Assembly: GCA_022695795.1 (NCBI GenBank)
Contig: MU404069.1
Coordinates: 372,001 to 436,000 of the forward strand
Length of the DNA: 64,000 nt
Direction: 5' to 3'
Origin: Biscogniauxia marginata
Taxonomy: Eukaryota; Ascomycota; Sordariomycetes; Xylariales; Xylariaceae
Part shown: piece after piece, positions 11,975 through 22,928 of the stretch
How positions within the stretch are numbered: position 1 is the first letter of the stretch
Layout: the number at the start of each line of letters is the position of its first letter
Position numbers and translations under genes: made by a program
The notes under the pieces: generated by a model
Told to the model about the DNA's origin: nothing
Seen by the model: only the letters and a program-made list of their open reading frames with translations
The model's database searches: none

Positions 11975-12844
11975 ATGCGAGTTGGATTTCTAGGTCTGGG
12001 CGTCATGGGCACGCCCATGGCGTTGAATCTCGCTAGGAAGTTTCAGCTTACTGTTTGGAATCGGAGCTCGTCCAAGTACCCACCACTAGAACGGGCCAGA
12101 GCGAGAATCGCTGCAACGCCGGCTGAAGTGGTGGATCAGTCCGATGTTGTCTTTGTAATGCTATTCGACGGGTCGGCTATCGAATCAGTACTCGATGATG
12201 CTTTCAAGAATGCGCTTCGGGGCAAGACTTTAATCAACACTAGCTCAGTACCTGCACAGTTTAGTCACTACCTCGCTAGAGAGGTCCAGCAGGCGGGCGG
12301 TGACTTCGTCGAAATGCCTGTGAGCGGTAGCAAGGGTCCAGCGGAACAAGGCCAGCTCGTCGGAATGATGGCTGGGGACCCCGCCGTGGCCGAGCGCGTC
12401 AAACCTGCACTAGAGCCGATCACAAGCACCGCCGTCTACTGTGGGCCGATCGGAACGGGCCTCTCGACCAAGTACGCTGTCAACCTCGTTGCAATCACCA
12501 TGACGTGTGGCCTAGGTGAAGCCATGAACCTCGCTAGAGTCCAGGGTCTCAACCTAGAGGCTTTTAAACAGGTGCTCGACGCGGGTCCCATGGCTTCGGC
12601 CTATTCCAAAGTTAAGACGTCCAAGATGCTCAGCCAGGATTGGTCGGCACAGGCAGGGATCGCGGACTGCTACAATAGCACCCAGCTCATCGAGACGGCA
12701 GCGAAGGAGACCGGAGCCCAGTCACCTTTGATACACCTCTGCGGGTTACTATATAAGCATGCGGTGCAGTCGGGCCTCGGCGACGAAGATATGATCGCTA
12801 TCACTAAGGTGTTTGCGGATCCTTCGCTAAACACCGATGGCTAA
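11975..12844 (+). CDS. Beta-hydroxyacid dehydrogenase (3-hydroxyisobutyrate/6-phosphogluconate dehydrogenase family)
   Basis: This 289-residue protein is the usual family length. The nucleotide-binding motif GLGVMG is at residues 7-12. After beta-2 the sequence is WNRSS, and the Arg there favours NADP(H), as in glyoxylate/succinic semialdehyde reductases. The substrate loop VEMPVSGSKGPAEQG is at about 112-126, and the conserved catalytic lysine is in GLSTKYAVNLV (Lys166). All family landmarks are present, so the enzyme is probably active on a small beta-hydroxyacid or aldehyde acid; the exact substrate cannot be read. The start is fixed by the motif lying at the N-terminus. The bases just before the ATG (CCCCTTCAG) look like a 3' splice site, so a leader intron is possible. 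Confidence 0.88.
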   Translation: MRVGFLGLGVMGTPMALNLARKFQLTVWNRSSSKYPPLERARARIAATPAEVVDQSDVVFVMLFDGSAIESVLDDAFKNALRGKTLINTSSVPAQFSHYLAREVQQAGGDFVEMPVSGSKGPAEQGQLVGMMAGDPAVAERVKPALEPITSTAVYCGPIGTGLSTKYAVNLVAITMTCGLGEAMNLARVQGLNLEAFKQVLDAGPMASAYSKVKTSKMLSQDWSAQAGIADCYNSTQLIETAAKETGAQSPLIHLCGLLYKHAVQSGLGDEDMIAITKVFADPSLNTDG

Positions 12845-15419
12845 GCTACACATAGAAGCTCTGATATAGATAGACCAAATAAATGGACATGGTATTAGCG
12901 TTCACATACATGGCATCAGGGTAATGTAAAAAGATGGATTTCTCCCTAGGCGCACTCCGTAGCTTTTGGGACTTAGAGGAGAGTGTTGAGTACTTGATTG
13001 GTATAAGGGTTTACTGTGTACTTGACAGGTTGTCTGTTGTTTGGCTTCTTCATCACACTTCCACAAAGCACGAGGCTACCATATTATACCCAGGAGGCAT
13101 TGTCGCAGCGAACCGTATGGACTTCGATGATCGAGCGTGCAACTCATATACTTCACAGTACGCTTGAAAATGAATCAATAGTATCTTGTCTTATTGGTTG
13201 TATGTCTCCTCATCCATGTTGAAGAATATTGACACATAAACTGATAAATTTCTGATAAAGCTCCGCACTCTTCCTCTTGTTCATCCGCTCTTCATCGTTG
13301 TTGCCATTCTAATTCTCAAAGGCCTGTTCTAATAGAGAAGCCCCTCGTTAATGTTTCGTAAACCAAATAACCGCCTTCATCCCAAGTAGATACCGAGGAA
13401 ATGGATCCCATCTCATAACGCCTTTCGCTCACCATCCGATCTTAATTTCCCCAAAATAATTCATATCTGTGTAGGGCTGGAGTGGAGAGTATATTCCCGA
13501 GGCTCTTCTCTCGTTCGAGATAACATATTGTGCTGGAATAGCATACTGCACACACACACGCCCTTGTCTTTGTCTTTGTCTTTGTCTTTGTCTTTGTCGT
13601 GCCTGATATCAGCCCTTTAATGGGAGCAGCTTCATCAAGTTGTGGGAGATAATCTGATATATGGCAAAGGAGCCGCCAAGGAGTATTCCCTGCTGATTGT
13701 CAGACTCAGGTCGCACATGGTTAATGAGGGGTTACTAACAGTTCCTATAGCAAATATCGGGAATTTGCTTGCTATTTCGAGGTCATGACTGGCAGTCTCG
13801 AGATTATCAACAATCCTGTATGGCTTCATATTGTGAAAGAGTTACTTGAAAATTCTTTTGGAAAGAAATAGAACATGAACCTGGTGGGACATTTTGGATA
13901 TGCGGGATCGAAGCTTTAAATATATATGTCACACATCACATCACTCAGCCTGCTTACCACCCTTCAACCCGCCACTCCGGTGTTGCCTAGAAAGGGAAAT
14001 TCCGATTCTTACATGTGATCCCTTCCTGAACTTGGCTCCAACAAGTTAAACCATATTCGAAATCAATATTGATACCACTGTGATTGAGGTGTTCTCTACC
14101 TCTAAGCTTTAATACGTCTTTCGGCATCTCTATCACATTCTGTTTGAATGGGGAATTGAATATAATTGACTGTGTAAGTTCTCCATCTAGCGTCAAAATA
14201 ACCCCGCCAGCGCACAAGACATGTCTAGCCCCAGCTGCCTTGCTTGTAGCCCCATGCCGCACTATTGTGTGTATGTAGGGATTAACAGTGATCCTTGCGG
14301 AATTCCTGGCCTCTTTATCAGCAGCAACTTATTTAAAGCGGGTTGTGCCGTGGCCGGCTGCAAGGAGACTGCGTGTGTGGAGCGTCCTACGCATAAGCGA
14401 GCTCCAATTCTCCCTGAAACGGAAGCATTCAGCTGCTTCAGCCCACTTAGATGTCACGAGGAGCCTCAAAGCCTGGCTATTGACGTCCCGGGGGCCTGGT
14501 CGCGAGATAGACCAGCCTGCACACTCGGGTTGACCTGACAGACTGAGAGAAATGCGGTGGAAATTGAAAGTATGCCTCGGTCCGGGTGTCTGGGAGAGCG
14601 TCGATAACTGGGCCTGCATCGTGGAAGAGGCGGCTATAATGCACGGGACGGTTACGGATATAGCCGAAGATACCGCTCATCACTTGTACCTAACAAGAAT
14701 CGTAATAGATAAAACGGAAAATAGTTTGAGCCCGGTGATTGACAACCTAGTTATTTATCTTACTAGATTGACCTTGATATTTCTAACGTGAAAATGACCC
14801 CATTGAAGGGGAATCCTGAGCATGGGCCTTCGTGTATACCTCTAACTCAGACATGCTGACTTCGAAGCGTCTATCACAACTATACATTAGAGAGGAAAGG
14901 CGTAGCTTATCGTATTATGTACTGTTCAAGCGGAGTGCCAAGCCTCGAGGGTAGTGGAGAGCGGATGAGTAGGATCACCCCGGAGAACAGGGGTGTACTG
15001 CATGTCTTACCTGTCGGCTACCATCATACAGACTGTGATAGACAGTAGTTTACGTACCTAGTTCGTAGTTTATAGATGCAGAGAAGAGACCCGTACACCT
15101 GTCATTTAGCAGACGTTGGGACAATGAATAACTAAATAAATCAAGTTCAAAATGAATATGATTGATTGCATTAAATAATTTAGTTTAAGCGGCAAGCTCG
15201 ATTGGATGTACATCGATATTTACATCGATGATGAGGCCATAGGCATGACTAAGGCTGTATATTACACGAAAAGAGACATTCGGGGAAGCAAAATACAAGT
15301 GGAAATATTTAACCCAAACATTTAGCTCCAAGATCTTACCCATGCCGCGACTAAAAACAAATATAAGTAACCATATCGTACAGTATAGTTGCTATCATAA
15401 ACCATATTAATCGGCTAGT
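12845..15419. other. Long gene-free region
   Basis: About 2.6 kb without a credible coding frame. It contains a (TTTGTC)n microsatellite at 13564-13598 preceded by a short CA run. Open frames near 14.2-14.6 kb overlap on both strands and have no recognisable domain. Confidence 0.5.
13564..13598. repeat. (TTTGTC)n hexanucleotide microsatellite
   Basis: About six tandem copies of the 6-mer, immediately after a CACACACACA stretch. Likely length-variable. Confidence 0.85.
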
Positions 15420-15895
15420 GGGCCTGCTTTACACTTTTTGTGACAGAAACTAATCGCTAAGATGGTTAAGGCCTCCAGAGAAAAGAACACCGCTGCTATC
15501 TCATGTCCTTACTAGAGCCTAGGCGCCTCGCCACTAGGATACGCGAGCAAGATGACTCAAGCATTTAGTACAAAGCCAAAGGTCTCAACGATACCAATAA
15601 CGATTAACCTGTGCTCGCTCGAGAATGAAATAATTTTGTTGATGTATGTGAGGATCAACGCTGACGCGCTATCCTGACCATATGTAAGGAACCACCCGGC
15701 CATCATGGCGTGATGATTATTCTCGGGGTAGATGCTTAGGATAATACAACCGATCAATGTGATTTCAGCGGCGACCACAACGATGGGCACGAGTTTGCCC
15801 GTAGCGTCACTCAGCCATGCATAAATCAAGGTTAGCACGGTTTGAAATGCAAATGCTCCCGTTGGCATGAGGTTTATCTGTTCGACGCTATATAT
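15420..15895 (-). pseudogene. MFS transporter relic (Dal5/allantoate-permease-like C-terminal part)
   Basis: Read on the minus strand from about 15895, the frame gives EQINLMPTGAFAFQTV, then LTLIYAWLSDATGK, LILTYINKIISFSSEHRL and VIGIVETFGFVLNA. These match the last membrane spans of anion:cation-symporter MFS proteins. A TGA replaces the expected Trp after FVLNA. The match then continues in the same frame (VILLAYPSGEAPRL), meets TAG TAA, and continues again (IAAVFFSLEALTILAIS). The N-terminal two-thirds of a normal transporter is missing. Three in-frame stops with preserved frame make this a decayed gene rather than a short one. Confidence 0.8.
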
Positions 15896-16739
15896 ACCTG
15901 TGTCCTTGAGAGTTAAATAGTCTTAAATATAGGTTTTCGAGGAGCTGGGAGGCAAACACTATCCATACTAAACACACAGACTGGCCACATCTTGAAAATT
16001 TGGCCGAAACCTTTCTAGGAGACCTTCGCAGGGGGGTTGCGTCCTACACCCTCTATTCAAGTAATAGCCATGGATCTCTGCCAAGGTTTGATCTATCTCG
16101 CTTGGGAACTAGTCGGGTTGTCAGGCAAAGCGATACAGCTAAATGCTGCTGCGAGTGTTAATGATGCCATCGAATATAGACAGCCCACACTACGTACTAC
16201 GCCCGTGCACGCCGCCATTGATATCATTATAGAAACCAGCCTGGAGATATCCTGAGAACATCTAGGATATCATAGTACAGAGAATGAAGGTGCCTAACCT
16301 CTTTCATATTTCTTGGGGTATGTACCAGGAGCGTAGGAGGGTTAATATCTTAGGATATGCCGAAGCACGTCCAAGGTTTCGGCTTTTTTTACAACAGCCA
16401 TTGTCATAACAAGGACGCTCCATATGAGCTCTAGAGAAAGTAGCCATACATATAGACACACTGGTCAATATCAGTTGCCGAGACAGTATCGTCGGGCGTA
16501 GTCATGAGGAGCCCTACCTATGAAGCCATGAGGGTCTTGGAGCCGTGAAGGCTCTGGTCACATGAGGGTCTAAGCCGGCCCCCTCACTGCCCCACCACGG
16601 ATGTAATCCGTAGGTTTTATCCCATCAGAAACTAAATACCCCACGTGACATTATCATTTTGTGCTTATTAACTAACGAGCGCATTTGTGGGAAGGTCGCT
16701 TGGATCTATACCAGTTTTAAGCGGATTTTCCACAACCTC
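15896..16739. other. Intergenic region before the tRNA
   Basis: No supported gene. The missing upstream part of the MFS relic is not recognisable here. Confidence 0.5.
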
Positions 16740-16811
16740 GCCTCTTTGGCTAAGTGGTAAAGCGTCGCACTCGTAATGCGAAGATCATCGGTTCGATTCC
16801 GATAGGAGGCA
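16740..16811 (+). tRNA. tRNA-Thr(CGT)
   Basis: A full cloverleaf can be drawn. The acceptor stem GCCTCTT pairs with AGGAGGC with one G-U pair. The D arm is GCT...AGC, the anticodon stem is TCGCA/TGCGA with loop CTCGTAA, and the T arm is ATCGG-TTCGATT-CCGAT. The discriminator A is at 16811. The anticodon CGT reads the threonine codon ACG. There is no intron and CCA is not encoded, as expected for a nuclear eukaryotic gene. Internal A-box (TGGCTAAGTGG) and B-box (GGTTCGATTCC) promoter elements are present. Confidence 0.95.
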
Positions 16812-17375
16812 CTCACATATTTTTAAGGTGGTTGGTTTTCCGCTTTTTTGTTTCTGTGAGAATTCTATACTCCTGTAGCCTTTTGAGCCTGATATGCCAC
16901 TGCTTGATCATATGTATTCATATTATTAAACCGATTCCTACAAGTGCACATGCCTAGAGCCCTATGGAAGAACAATAAGAAGACATGTGGAGAGTGATTG
17001 AGTAGACACGATGCTCTTTGATACTGTCTGCGACCATTATTTAACTACCTAATCATCAATGTGCCGATTTCGAATGTGATACATATACGGTGCCTGCAAG
17101 TTATAGAAACGGCGGCCTGTTGAGCGTCACCGACGGAAACCTATCTCTTGGAAGGCTTAATCTGTTATCATTCCCAAGCTGTTTTTGACAACAACGCCAA
17201 CGAACCCTTGGGTTTTAATATTGCCTGTGAAAAGTTGCAAGATACCGAGAAAGACTTCAATGCCCAAGCCTCGTAAGACTTGAGCTGCAAGGAGGCAGCA
17301 CCCGGGTTTCTGAATGTCTGTACCTACCAGAGAGATCGAGACATGGAAACAAGCCTAGCTTCGTATCTATGAATC
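16812..17375. other. Gap between tRNA and DUF3176-like relic
   Basis: No credible gene. Sequence just left of 17376 may contain further eroded codons of the relic, but I could not trace them in one frame. Confidence 0.4.
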
Positions 17376-17876
17376 TTGTTTAGTGGCAGTCTCAGCTTTA
17401 GAGCGGGTTCTGGGGTATATGAGCCTGCTGTTCTCCAGACCATTTTCCAGGAAGGAAACGTGACGTTATCTACAATTGATGATACGTTCAGCCGTATCGC
17501 CATTGCTTTAACTGTGCGCACCCGCGAGGATGGTAGCGCTGTGACCGAGCAAGCCTACAGAAACGACACTTGCGTCAACGCGAGATAAGCCTGGCTGACG
17601 TACGCTTTAACACTTGTGATCGGCACAATAGTGGTTCTCTCCTGGACGATTTATGAGACTAGTAGATATGAGGGTAATCGCCAAGACTACAAGTCCTCAG
17701 CTCTTGCGCTATTATTCCACAGATCAGGGAATGTCGTCAGTGAGGGCCTCGTCAGTGGGCTCGACAGCCCGAGCAAATGGGCCGCTGTGGGGGCCGAGTT
17801 GTACAGGACGGTCAGACAGCAGCGACCCTATCGAGGGCGCGCCCTTCAATCAAATGTCGATCCCTGGTGCCGGTAG
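17376..17876 (+). pseudogene. Relic of a DUF3176-type fungal membrane protein (C-terminal part)
   Basis: The plus-strand frame reads YEPAVLQTIFQEGNVTLSTI and DDTFSRIAIALTVRTREDG, then DTCVNAR followed by TAA at 17586-17588. In the same frame it goes on with AWLTYALTLVIGTIVVLSW, TIYETSRYEGN and DYKSSALALLFHRSG. A region of that form, ending in a transmembrane span and then a WKSSxLALLFH-like block, is typical of the C-termini of DUF3176 proteins in filamentous fungi. The stop falls where a Trp would be expected (AR-W-AWL). The N-terminal part is not visible. This is a once-broken, 5'-truncated copy. The assignment comes from pattern memory of the family. Confidence 0.6.
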
Positions 17877-18028
17877 GAGAAAGCCGCTCGATTTTTTCGT
17901 CGCGACCGACAATCAGCTCTATAACTTCCCCAAATGCCAATCAGTTTTGTGCAGCAGCTCGGTAGGTCTCACAGTACGGCAACAGGTATTTCGAGATTGC
18001 TTCAAGTCGAACAGGCGGACGAAGCAGG

Positions 18029-19036
18029 ATGGCCGCCGCCGAATCGGGAATGCACCACGTCGTGGTGGCGCTCGAATCCTTCTTCTGCCCGGTGCCGGAC
18101 TTCGCGCTGCCGGCGCCTCACACCTACGAGCTCCGGGACTACAGCAGGACGACGCCGGCGCAGGTCGCGGAGCGCATACACGACGCCGAGATTGTCATCG
18201 TCACCACGCTGCCGCTCACGGCCGAGGCGCTGAGCGCAGAGGTATCCCCGCGGCTGAGGATGGTCGGCGTGATCGCGTCCGGCACCGACTCGGTCGACCT
18301 GGCCGCCTGCCAAGCGCGCGGCATCGTCGTCGCGAACACGCCGCACTGCAACGCGACGGCCGTGGCCGAGCACGCGCTTGCGCTGTACTTAGCGGCGCGC
18401 CGGTCTGTCGCGCTGACGAGCACTCTGACTCGGTCGGGGGAGTGGACGAAGAGAGGGTCCTTGCACAAGACCCTCAACGGGCCGGATGACAAGCCCCCGA
18501 GGACGTGCCGAGACGAGGTTGCCGGGATTGTAGGCTACGGCGCCGTCGGAAATCAGATAGAGGCCGCGGCGAGAAGCCTAGGCATGAAGATTCTAATATC
18601 CGGGAGGAAAGGCGCGCCGGCCCCGGAGGGCCGAGTACCGTTTGACGCCCTGATTCGCGAGAGTACAGTGATTTTTATATGTCTGCCGCGATCGCCCGAG
18701 GCACTCAACCTTATTTCCGATACAGAGTTCGACGTGATGAAACCATACGCAGTCTTAGTCAACGTGTCTCGGGGCGGGATCGTGGACGAGAGCGCGCTGG
18801 TGTCGGCTCTACGAGACAAGAAGATTGCGGGCGCGGGCACGGATGTCTACTCTCGGGAGCCGGCGGGCCCTGATAATAACCCCTTACTAGCACCAGATAC
18901 TGCGGACCTTAACTTGGTAACAACGCCGCACGTGGCATGGTGCGCGGAGGATACCAATGACAACTACAACCGGGCACTGAAGGACAATGTAACAGGGTGG
19001 CTCACCACGGGGGAGCCAAAGTTTCGGGTTGTCTAG
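18029..19036 (+). CDS. D-isomer-specific 2-hydroxyacid dehydrogenase
   Basis: This is an intronless 335-residue NAD(P)-dependent oxidoreductase of the D-lactate/glycerate/phosphoglycerate dehydrogenase superfamily. The N-terminal catalytic domain carries GVIASGTDSVDL. The nucleotide-binding motif is GYGAVG at 169-174. The catalytic triad is Arg248 (NVSRGGIVDE), Glu277 (SREPAG) and His301 (TTPHVAW). All key residues and the length fit an active enzyme, probably a glyoxylate/hydroxypyruvate or other 2-ketoacid reductase. The reading frame is notably GC-rich in its first 500 bases compared with its flanks. The start ATGGCCGCCGCC follows the relic region directly; a much longer overlapping frame from 17653 is a shadow caused by this GC bias. 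Confidence 0.9.
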   Translation: MAAAESGMHHVVVALESFFCPVPDFALPAPHTYELRDYSRTTPAQVAERIHDAEIVIVTTLPLTAEALSAEVSPRLRMVGVIASGTDSVDLAACQARGIVVANTPHCNATAVAEHALALYLAARRSVALTSTLTRSGEWTKRGSLHKTLNGPDDKPPRTCRDEVAGIVGYGAVGNQIEAAARSLGMKILISGRKGAPAPEGRVPFDALIRESTVIFICLPRSPEALNLISDTEFDVMKPYAVLVNVSRGGIVDESALVSALRDKKIAGAGTDVYSREPAGPDNNPLLAPDTADLNLVTTPHVAWCAEDTNDNYNRALKDNVTGWLTTGEPKFRVV

Positions 19037-19184
19037 AGTGTCTAGGAATACGCATTGCCCGACTTTCAGAGCATCAATAGGCGCAGTGGCTAGGAATGCT
19101 TAGAGAAGAATAGAGAGTCAAAATTCAAATCTATATGATTGTATTTGGATTTCCTTGGTATGCACTCCTGTGACATATGAGGCA

Positions 19185-20303
19185 CTACGTTTTGATGGCA
19201 TGGATGGCATTCGCCCACGACGTAATTTCATGCTGTACAGTCATCTCCACGGTATCCATCTTATTCTTCCCCAGAACCGCATTATCGGTTTGGTCGTATA
19301 ACGTGCCTCCTTCGGTCCATATCCTCCTCAGAGTATAGCCAGTTGCCGCCGGCTTGCCGTCCCGCCAAGCGGCCTGCTCGTGCGCCTTGAGTTCAGGTAA
19401 CGATGTATAAGACACCTCCCACTTAGTCTCCATCTGCCGTTCGAATTCCGCGAGAAGCTCATGGGGTGTTGTTGTGTACGAATTCACTTTGAGTGCGCGA
19501 TTATCGCTCACCTCAGGGTGTAGAAGCACCGCTACGAGGAGACGGCCGACGCTATCGACAATCAGCATCCAATATGAACTTGTCACTTCCGAATCTGCTT
19601 ACTCTGCCATGGTAGTTAGGCTGGTCTTCCCATTGCCGTCTCCCAGCAATGTCGCCTTCATGTTCACCACGTCGAAGGTTCCAGCCTCTGGCATCTTGGG
19701 CCTGTTGCTAACGTACAAGTCTGCAAAGGGACCTGTCACTAGATAGGTATAACGAAGCCTCGAGACTGAAGATTTGATGTACGCCCTTACTTGGAGCTTC
19801 TTCTGGTGAGGCTTCTCGTTGGCGGAAGAGGCATTGTACTCAATATCCGTGCCATACTCGGACGGAATGAAGCGCGTGATGGTGCTGGAGGACTCCGCCA
19901 GCCGGATCAAGTCGATCTGCTTCTCAATAACATCGCGGCCAAGAGCGCTCACGACCGTATCATAGCCTATCTCGTTCTTAGCTGCCCACTAGAACTAGAA
20001 CTGCATCTTCTCGAATAGCTTGATTATACCTTCATAGGCCTTTGAGACTTGTGCGTCATCGTTGATGTCGCCGATAATGCTCTCAACACCATTCTTCTCT
20101 AGGGTATCGACGAAGTTGCCTTTACTATACCATGTGTCCCTCGACGTAAAGAAGCCGACGCGCTCGAAGTTGGACTTTGCATTGACCAGGGCGGCTATAA
20201 TGAATCTGCCAATGACGCCTGTTGCCCCGAAAACAAGGATCTTCTTAGCCGGAGCGACAGGTTCCGATACTGCCACTGATGCCATGATTGTGATGATAGT
20301 CAA
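19185..20303 (-). CDS. NmrA-like/isoflavone-reductase-type NAD(P)-binding protein
   Basis: Three exons (20303-20030, 19966-19603, 19551-19185) encode 334 residues. The introns are 63 and 51 bp. The first join reads [15 protein letters not shown] and the second [15 protein letters not shown], both classic for this family. The Rossmann motif GATGVIG is at residues 26-32. Further landmarks are the substrate-side segment [14 protein letters not shown] and the VTGPFADLY loop. A second ATG at 20285 may be the true start. Relatives are atypical short-chain reductases acting on aromatic or phenolic substrates, or NADP-sensing regulators; the two cannot be separated from sequence. It is convergent with the D-2-hydroxyacid dehydrogenase, 148 bp away. 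Confidence 0.88.
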
Positions 20304-21884
20304 TTCTGAGTGCTAAAATGAGTGTGGTTGCGGTGAGAGAAAATGTACATAAATTTATATCTCATGGCGGTATACAGTAAGTCGGACACAGTAACTAGTA
20401 CACATATAACATGCAATTATCGGCCACCGTACGCCGCAGGGCGTCGGTCGGCTAGATACCGTAGATACGGAGCACGATTGCGTGAGATATGGCGCAATTC
20501 ACCGAGTCCCGTCTAGGGGGGATTTGGTTAGGGGACTAGTTGACCCTTATCAATTAAATATGTACCTTAAGCCCCTAGCTAACAAACCGCTGCATAGGTA
20601 GAATACAAAGTAGTGATATACCCTAGGTATAAAATTCATTCAGACCATTAAATACATATCAGAACTCCGCGTATCTCCTGTTGATCAAGGTATATGAGCA
20701 ACCGTGATATGTTTACTACAACGGGGTGACATTGCTGGACGATAAAAGATGCAAGTTATGCTTGCTCCCTAGCTTGGTTGTATCTCATTCATCTCACTGG
20801 CCTGGAGCTATATGTGTGTAAGTTCTCTTCTTTTTCTTTATTATTCCTTTCCCAGGATATATAGGTACCTATCTAATTATGCATTAGGGTATCGAGAGCC
20901 ATGGAGAAAGCTCTCAGACTTCTTATATCATAATTGCTTTCTAACAGTTAGTGAATTTCAACGCGAGCGACCGGGAGGATTAATAAGTGACTGAGCGTGG
21001 TTTAAACTAAGAGTAGTGGAATCAATCCTGTTGTCGTAGTGACTTTTTACAACTCGCCAAGGTCGGAACCTATGATTGTGTTGGCTGTCGACGAGAATCC
21101 ATGACACAGCTTAATGCTAACGAAGAATATCCATGTACTTAGTAAATTAAAGAATGACAAAGATCATAGCATATTACTTGGGTGTTCTATCACTTTCATA
21201 TTGTGGTATGGTATACACAGCTAGTACTGCCTCTTAAGGTCACTATTAACTTATTAACATCGCTAAGCTGTTGATACATGAAAAACTTATTTAAGGGGCG
21301 GGATCTTAAAAATTAGTATCTAGTATCTGTTTTGGAATGCAATGTGGTATCCAGGTTAATAATGAGGAGAAAAATATGGTACCTCATAGGTTGTACAAGA
21401 ACCCCTCCTCCTGACTTTATCCCGGCGCAGTAATCCGACAACAGGTAGCATTTGCCGCATGGCCGCATGATTGATGCATGAAACTGATGCAAGAAGTTTG
21501 AGTGACGTGGCGGCTTCCGGAGCCGAAAAATAAAATAAAATGGATAGCAGTCGATACTGTGGCATCCAGGGCTTGTAGCAATGCTGGTGATGTCTAACAT
21601 AGTATCTTTGACGGCCGCCCGAGTTTGGCTCGTTTATCCCACTTTCACACATCTGTATCCGGATTTTAATACTCTTAATTATAATCATATCTATCGATAT
21701 TCAACTACTCAATGAATCGTGATTACAGTTCGTGCGAAAGGGATATACGAAGAGAGAAGCACGAGGAAACTGAGTATCAAGGCTTAGCCTCATAACGCAT
21801 GGAGTAACTAACTCTCTAAGTGTATAATCTATTTTTAATGCCCATCGCAACTTTTAATATCCCTCATGATCGTTTTTCCGTTGT
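20304..21884. other. AT-rich intergenic region
   Basis: No supported gene. It contains the NmrA-like gene's promoter on its left side. Open frames around 21.3-21.7 kb lack any recognisable domain. Confidence 0.5.
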
Positions 21885-22928
21885 TCAGAGTGACACCCGA
21901 GTGTCACACAAAACCAAGTCCCCAAACACCTTCTTGGTCGCCTCGACCGTTGCCACACCCTCCATATAACTAACTAGGTTGGGTAGGCCCTTGCGCATCT
22001 CGGCATCGATCACGAACTTGAACGGCATGAACAGCGAGCTCGCAACCATAACATCAGCCAGCGTAGGGGCATCGCCAACGAGGAACTTCTTGCCCCCTTC
22101 TAGTGCTAGTTCTAGACGCTTTAGAGCGCGCTCTAGATTCTGGATAGAGGAATTGAATCGCGCCTGGTCTGCGGGTATATATTTCATGACGGCCACTGAT
22201 TGTAAACGTGAGTTAGAAATCACCCTTTCTAGTGGATTAAAAGGGGGTTAAACACTTGTCTCGGGAGCAAAATGCTCTCAAACTATCGAAATGAGGGAAT
22301 TATAGCTCCCGAGACAGCACAGAATGGGGGGGGGGGGGGGGGGGGGGGAACAAAAAAAAAAAAAAAAAGAGAGGGGGGAACCCCGGTTGGCGGTGCGCGG
22401 TTTCACCGACAACACAGCCCAGAAATAATTCCCCGCCGGTGTNNNNNNNNNNGCCCCCCCCCCCCCCCCCCACAACTCTTGAAATACATACTCGCTATCG
22501 GGGGAAACCCGTTGGCGGAGAGCTCGTTCTCAGCGAAGAGCGTCCATTCATTAATGCGCGCCTGAGTCTTGAGGTCGCTGCCTAGCAGCTGATCGGCCAG
22601 CGGACCTGACTGGGCGATGTAGCGGCAGATAGCAGCATTCTCGGTGAGGCAGAAGCCATCGGTGCACTCGAGAGTGGGGACCTTGCCCATGGGGAACTTG
22701 GCTAGGAATTCCGGTGTCTTGTTGGTCTCGCCCATCTTAAAGTCCTCAGCTAGAGTGACCTCGAGCCCGTTGAGGGCGGCGAGAACTTGAGCCTGCCTCT
22801 GAAGTTAGATTACTCTACATTGATAAGCGGCGACGGAGCGGGTCGAGGGTCCCGCCGGAAAAGAGGATACTCACGCGCTGAACGCGGAAGTTGTTTGGGT
22901 AAGAATATATCTTGCCGAAAGGAGCCAT
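21885..22928 (-). CDS. Glutathione S-transferase of the eEF1B-gamma type (stand-alone)
   Basis: Three exons (22928-22875, 22792-22492, 22195-21885) encode 221 residues. Exon 1 gives MAPFGKIYSYPNNFRVQR and joins to AQVLAALNGLEVTLAEDF, the eEF1B-gamma N-terminus. The thioredoxin-like domain has FPMGKVPTLE and the ENAAICRYIAQSG segment. Exon 2 joins exon 3 as PPIAMAVMKYIPADQARF, followed by the helical C-domain with FLVGDAPTLADVMVASSLF. The protein ends soon after the GST fold and lacks the C-terminal eEF1G domain, so it is a stand-alone enzyme or paralogue. Intron 2 holds an assembly gap and is described separately. Its splice signals (GTATGT, ATCAG) are intact, so the coding sequence seems complete. 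Confidence 0.85.
21890..21907. repeat. Perfect 7-bp inverted repeat at the GST C-terminus
   Basis: GTGACAC-CCGA-GTGTCAC lies inside the last codons of the GST gene (encoding part of CDTRVSL). It could form a small hairpin near the stop codon. Possibly chance. Confidence 0.6.
22196..22491 (-). other. GST intron 2 with hairpin, homopolymers and assembly gap
   Basis: The intron is far longer than its neighbours. In plus-strand order it contains a 12-bp inverted repeat, a run of 23 G (22326-22348), a run of 17 A (22352-22368), a GC-rich segment, ten N (22443-22452) and 18 C (22454-22471). The true length across the N is unknown. Splice sites at both ends are normal. Confidence 0.85.
22257..22316. 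repeat. 12-bp inverted repeat inside GST intron 2
   Basis: TGTCTCGGGAGC (22257-22268) is the exact reverse complement of GCTCCCGAGACA (22305-22316), with a 36-nt spacer. It could be a hairpin or the ends of a tiny inserted element. Confidence 0.8.

Noticed and set aside
17653..18489. A 278-codon plus-strand open frame overlapping the D-2-hydroxyacid dehydrogenase
   Set aside because: Its second half is an Arg/Ala/Gly-rich shadow of the GC-biased dehydrogenase frame. Only the dehydrogenase frame has domain motifs.
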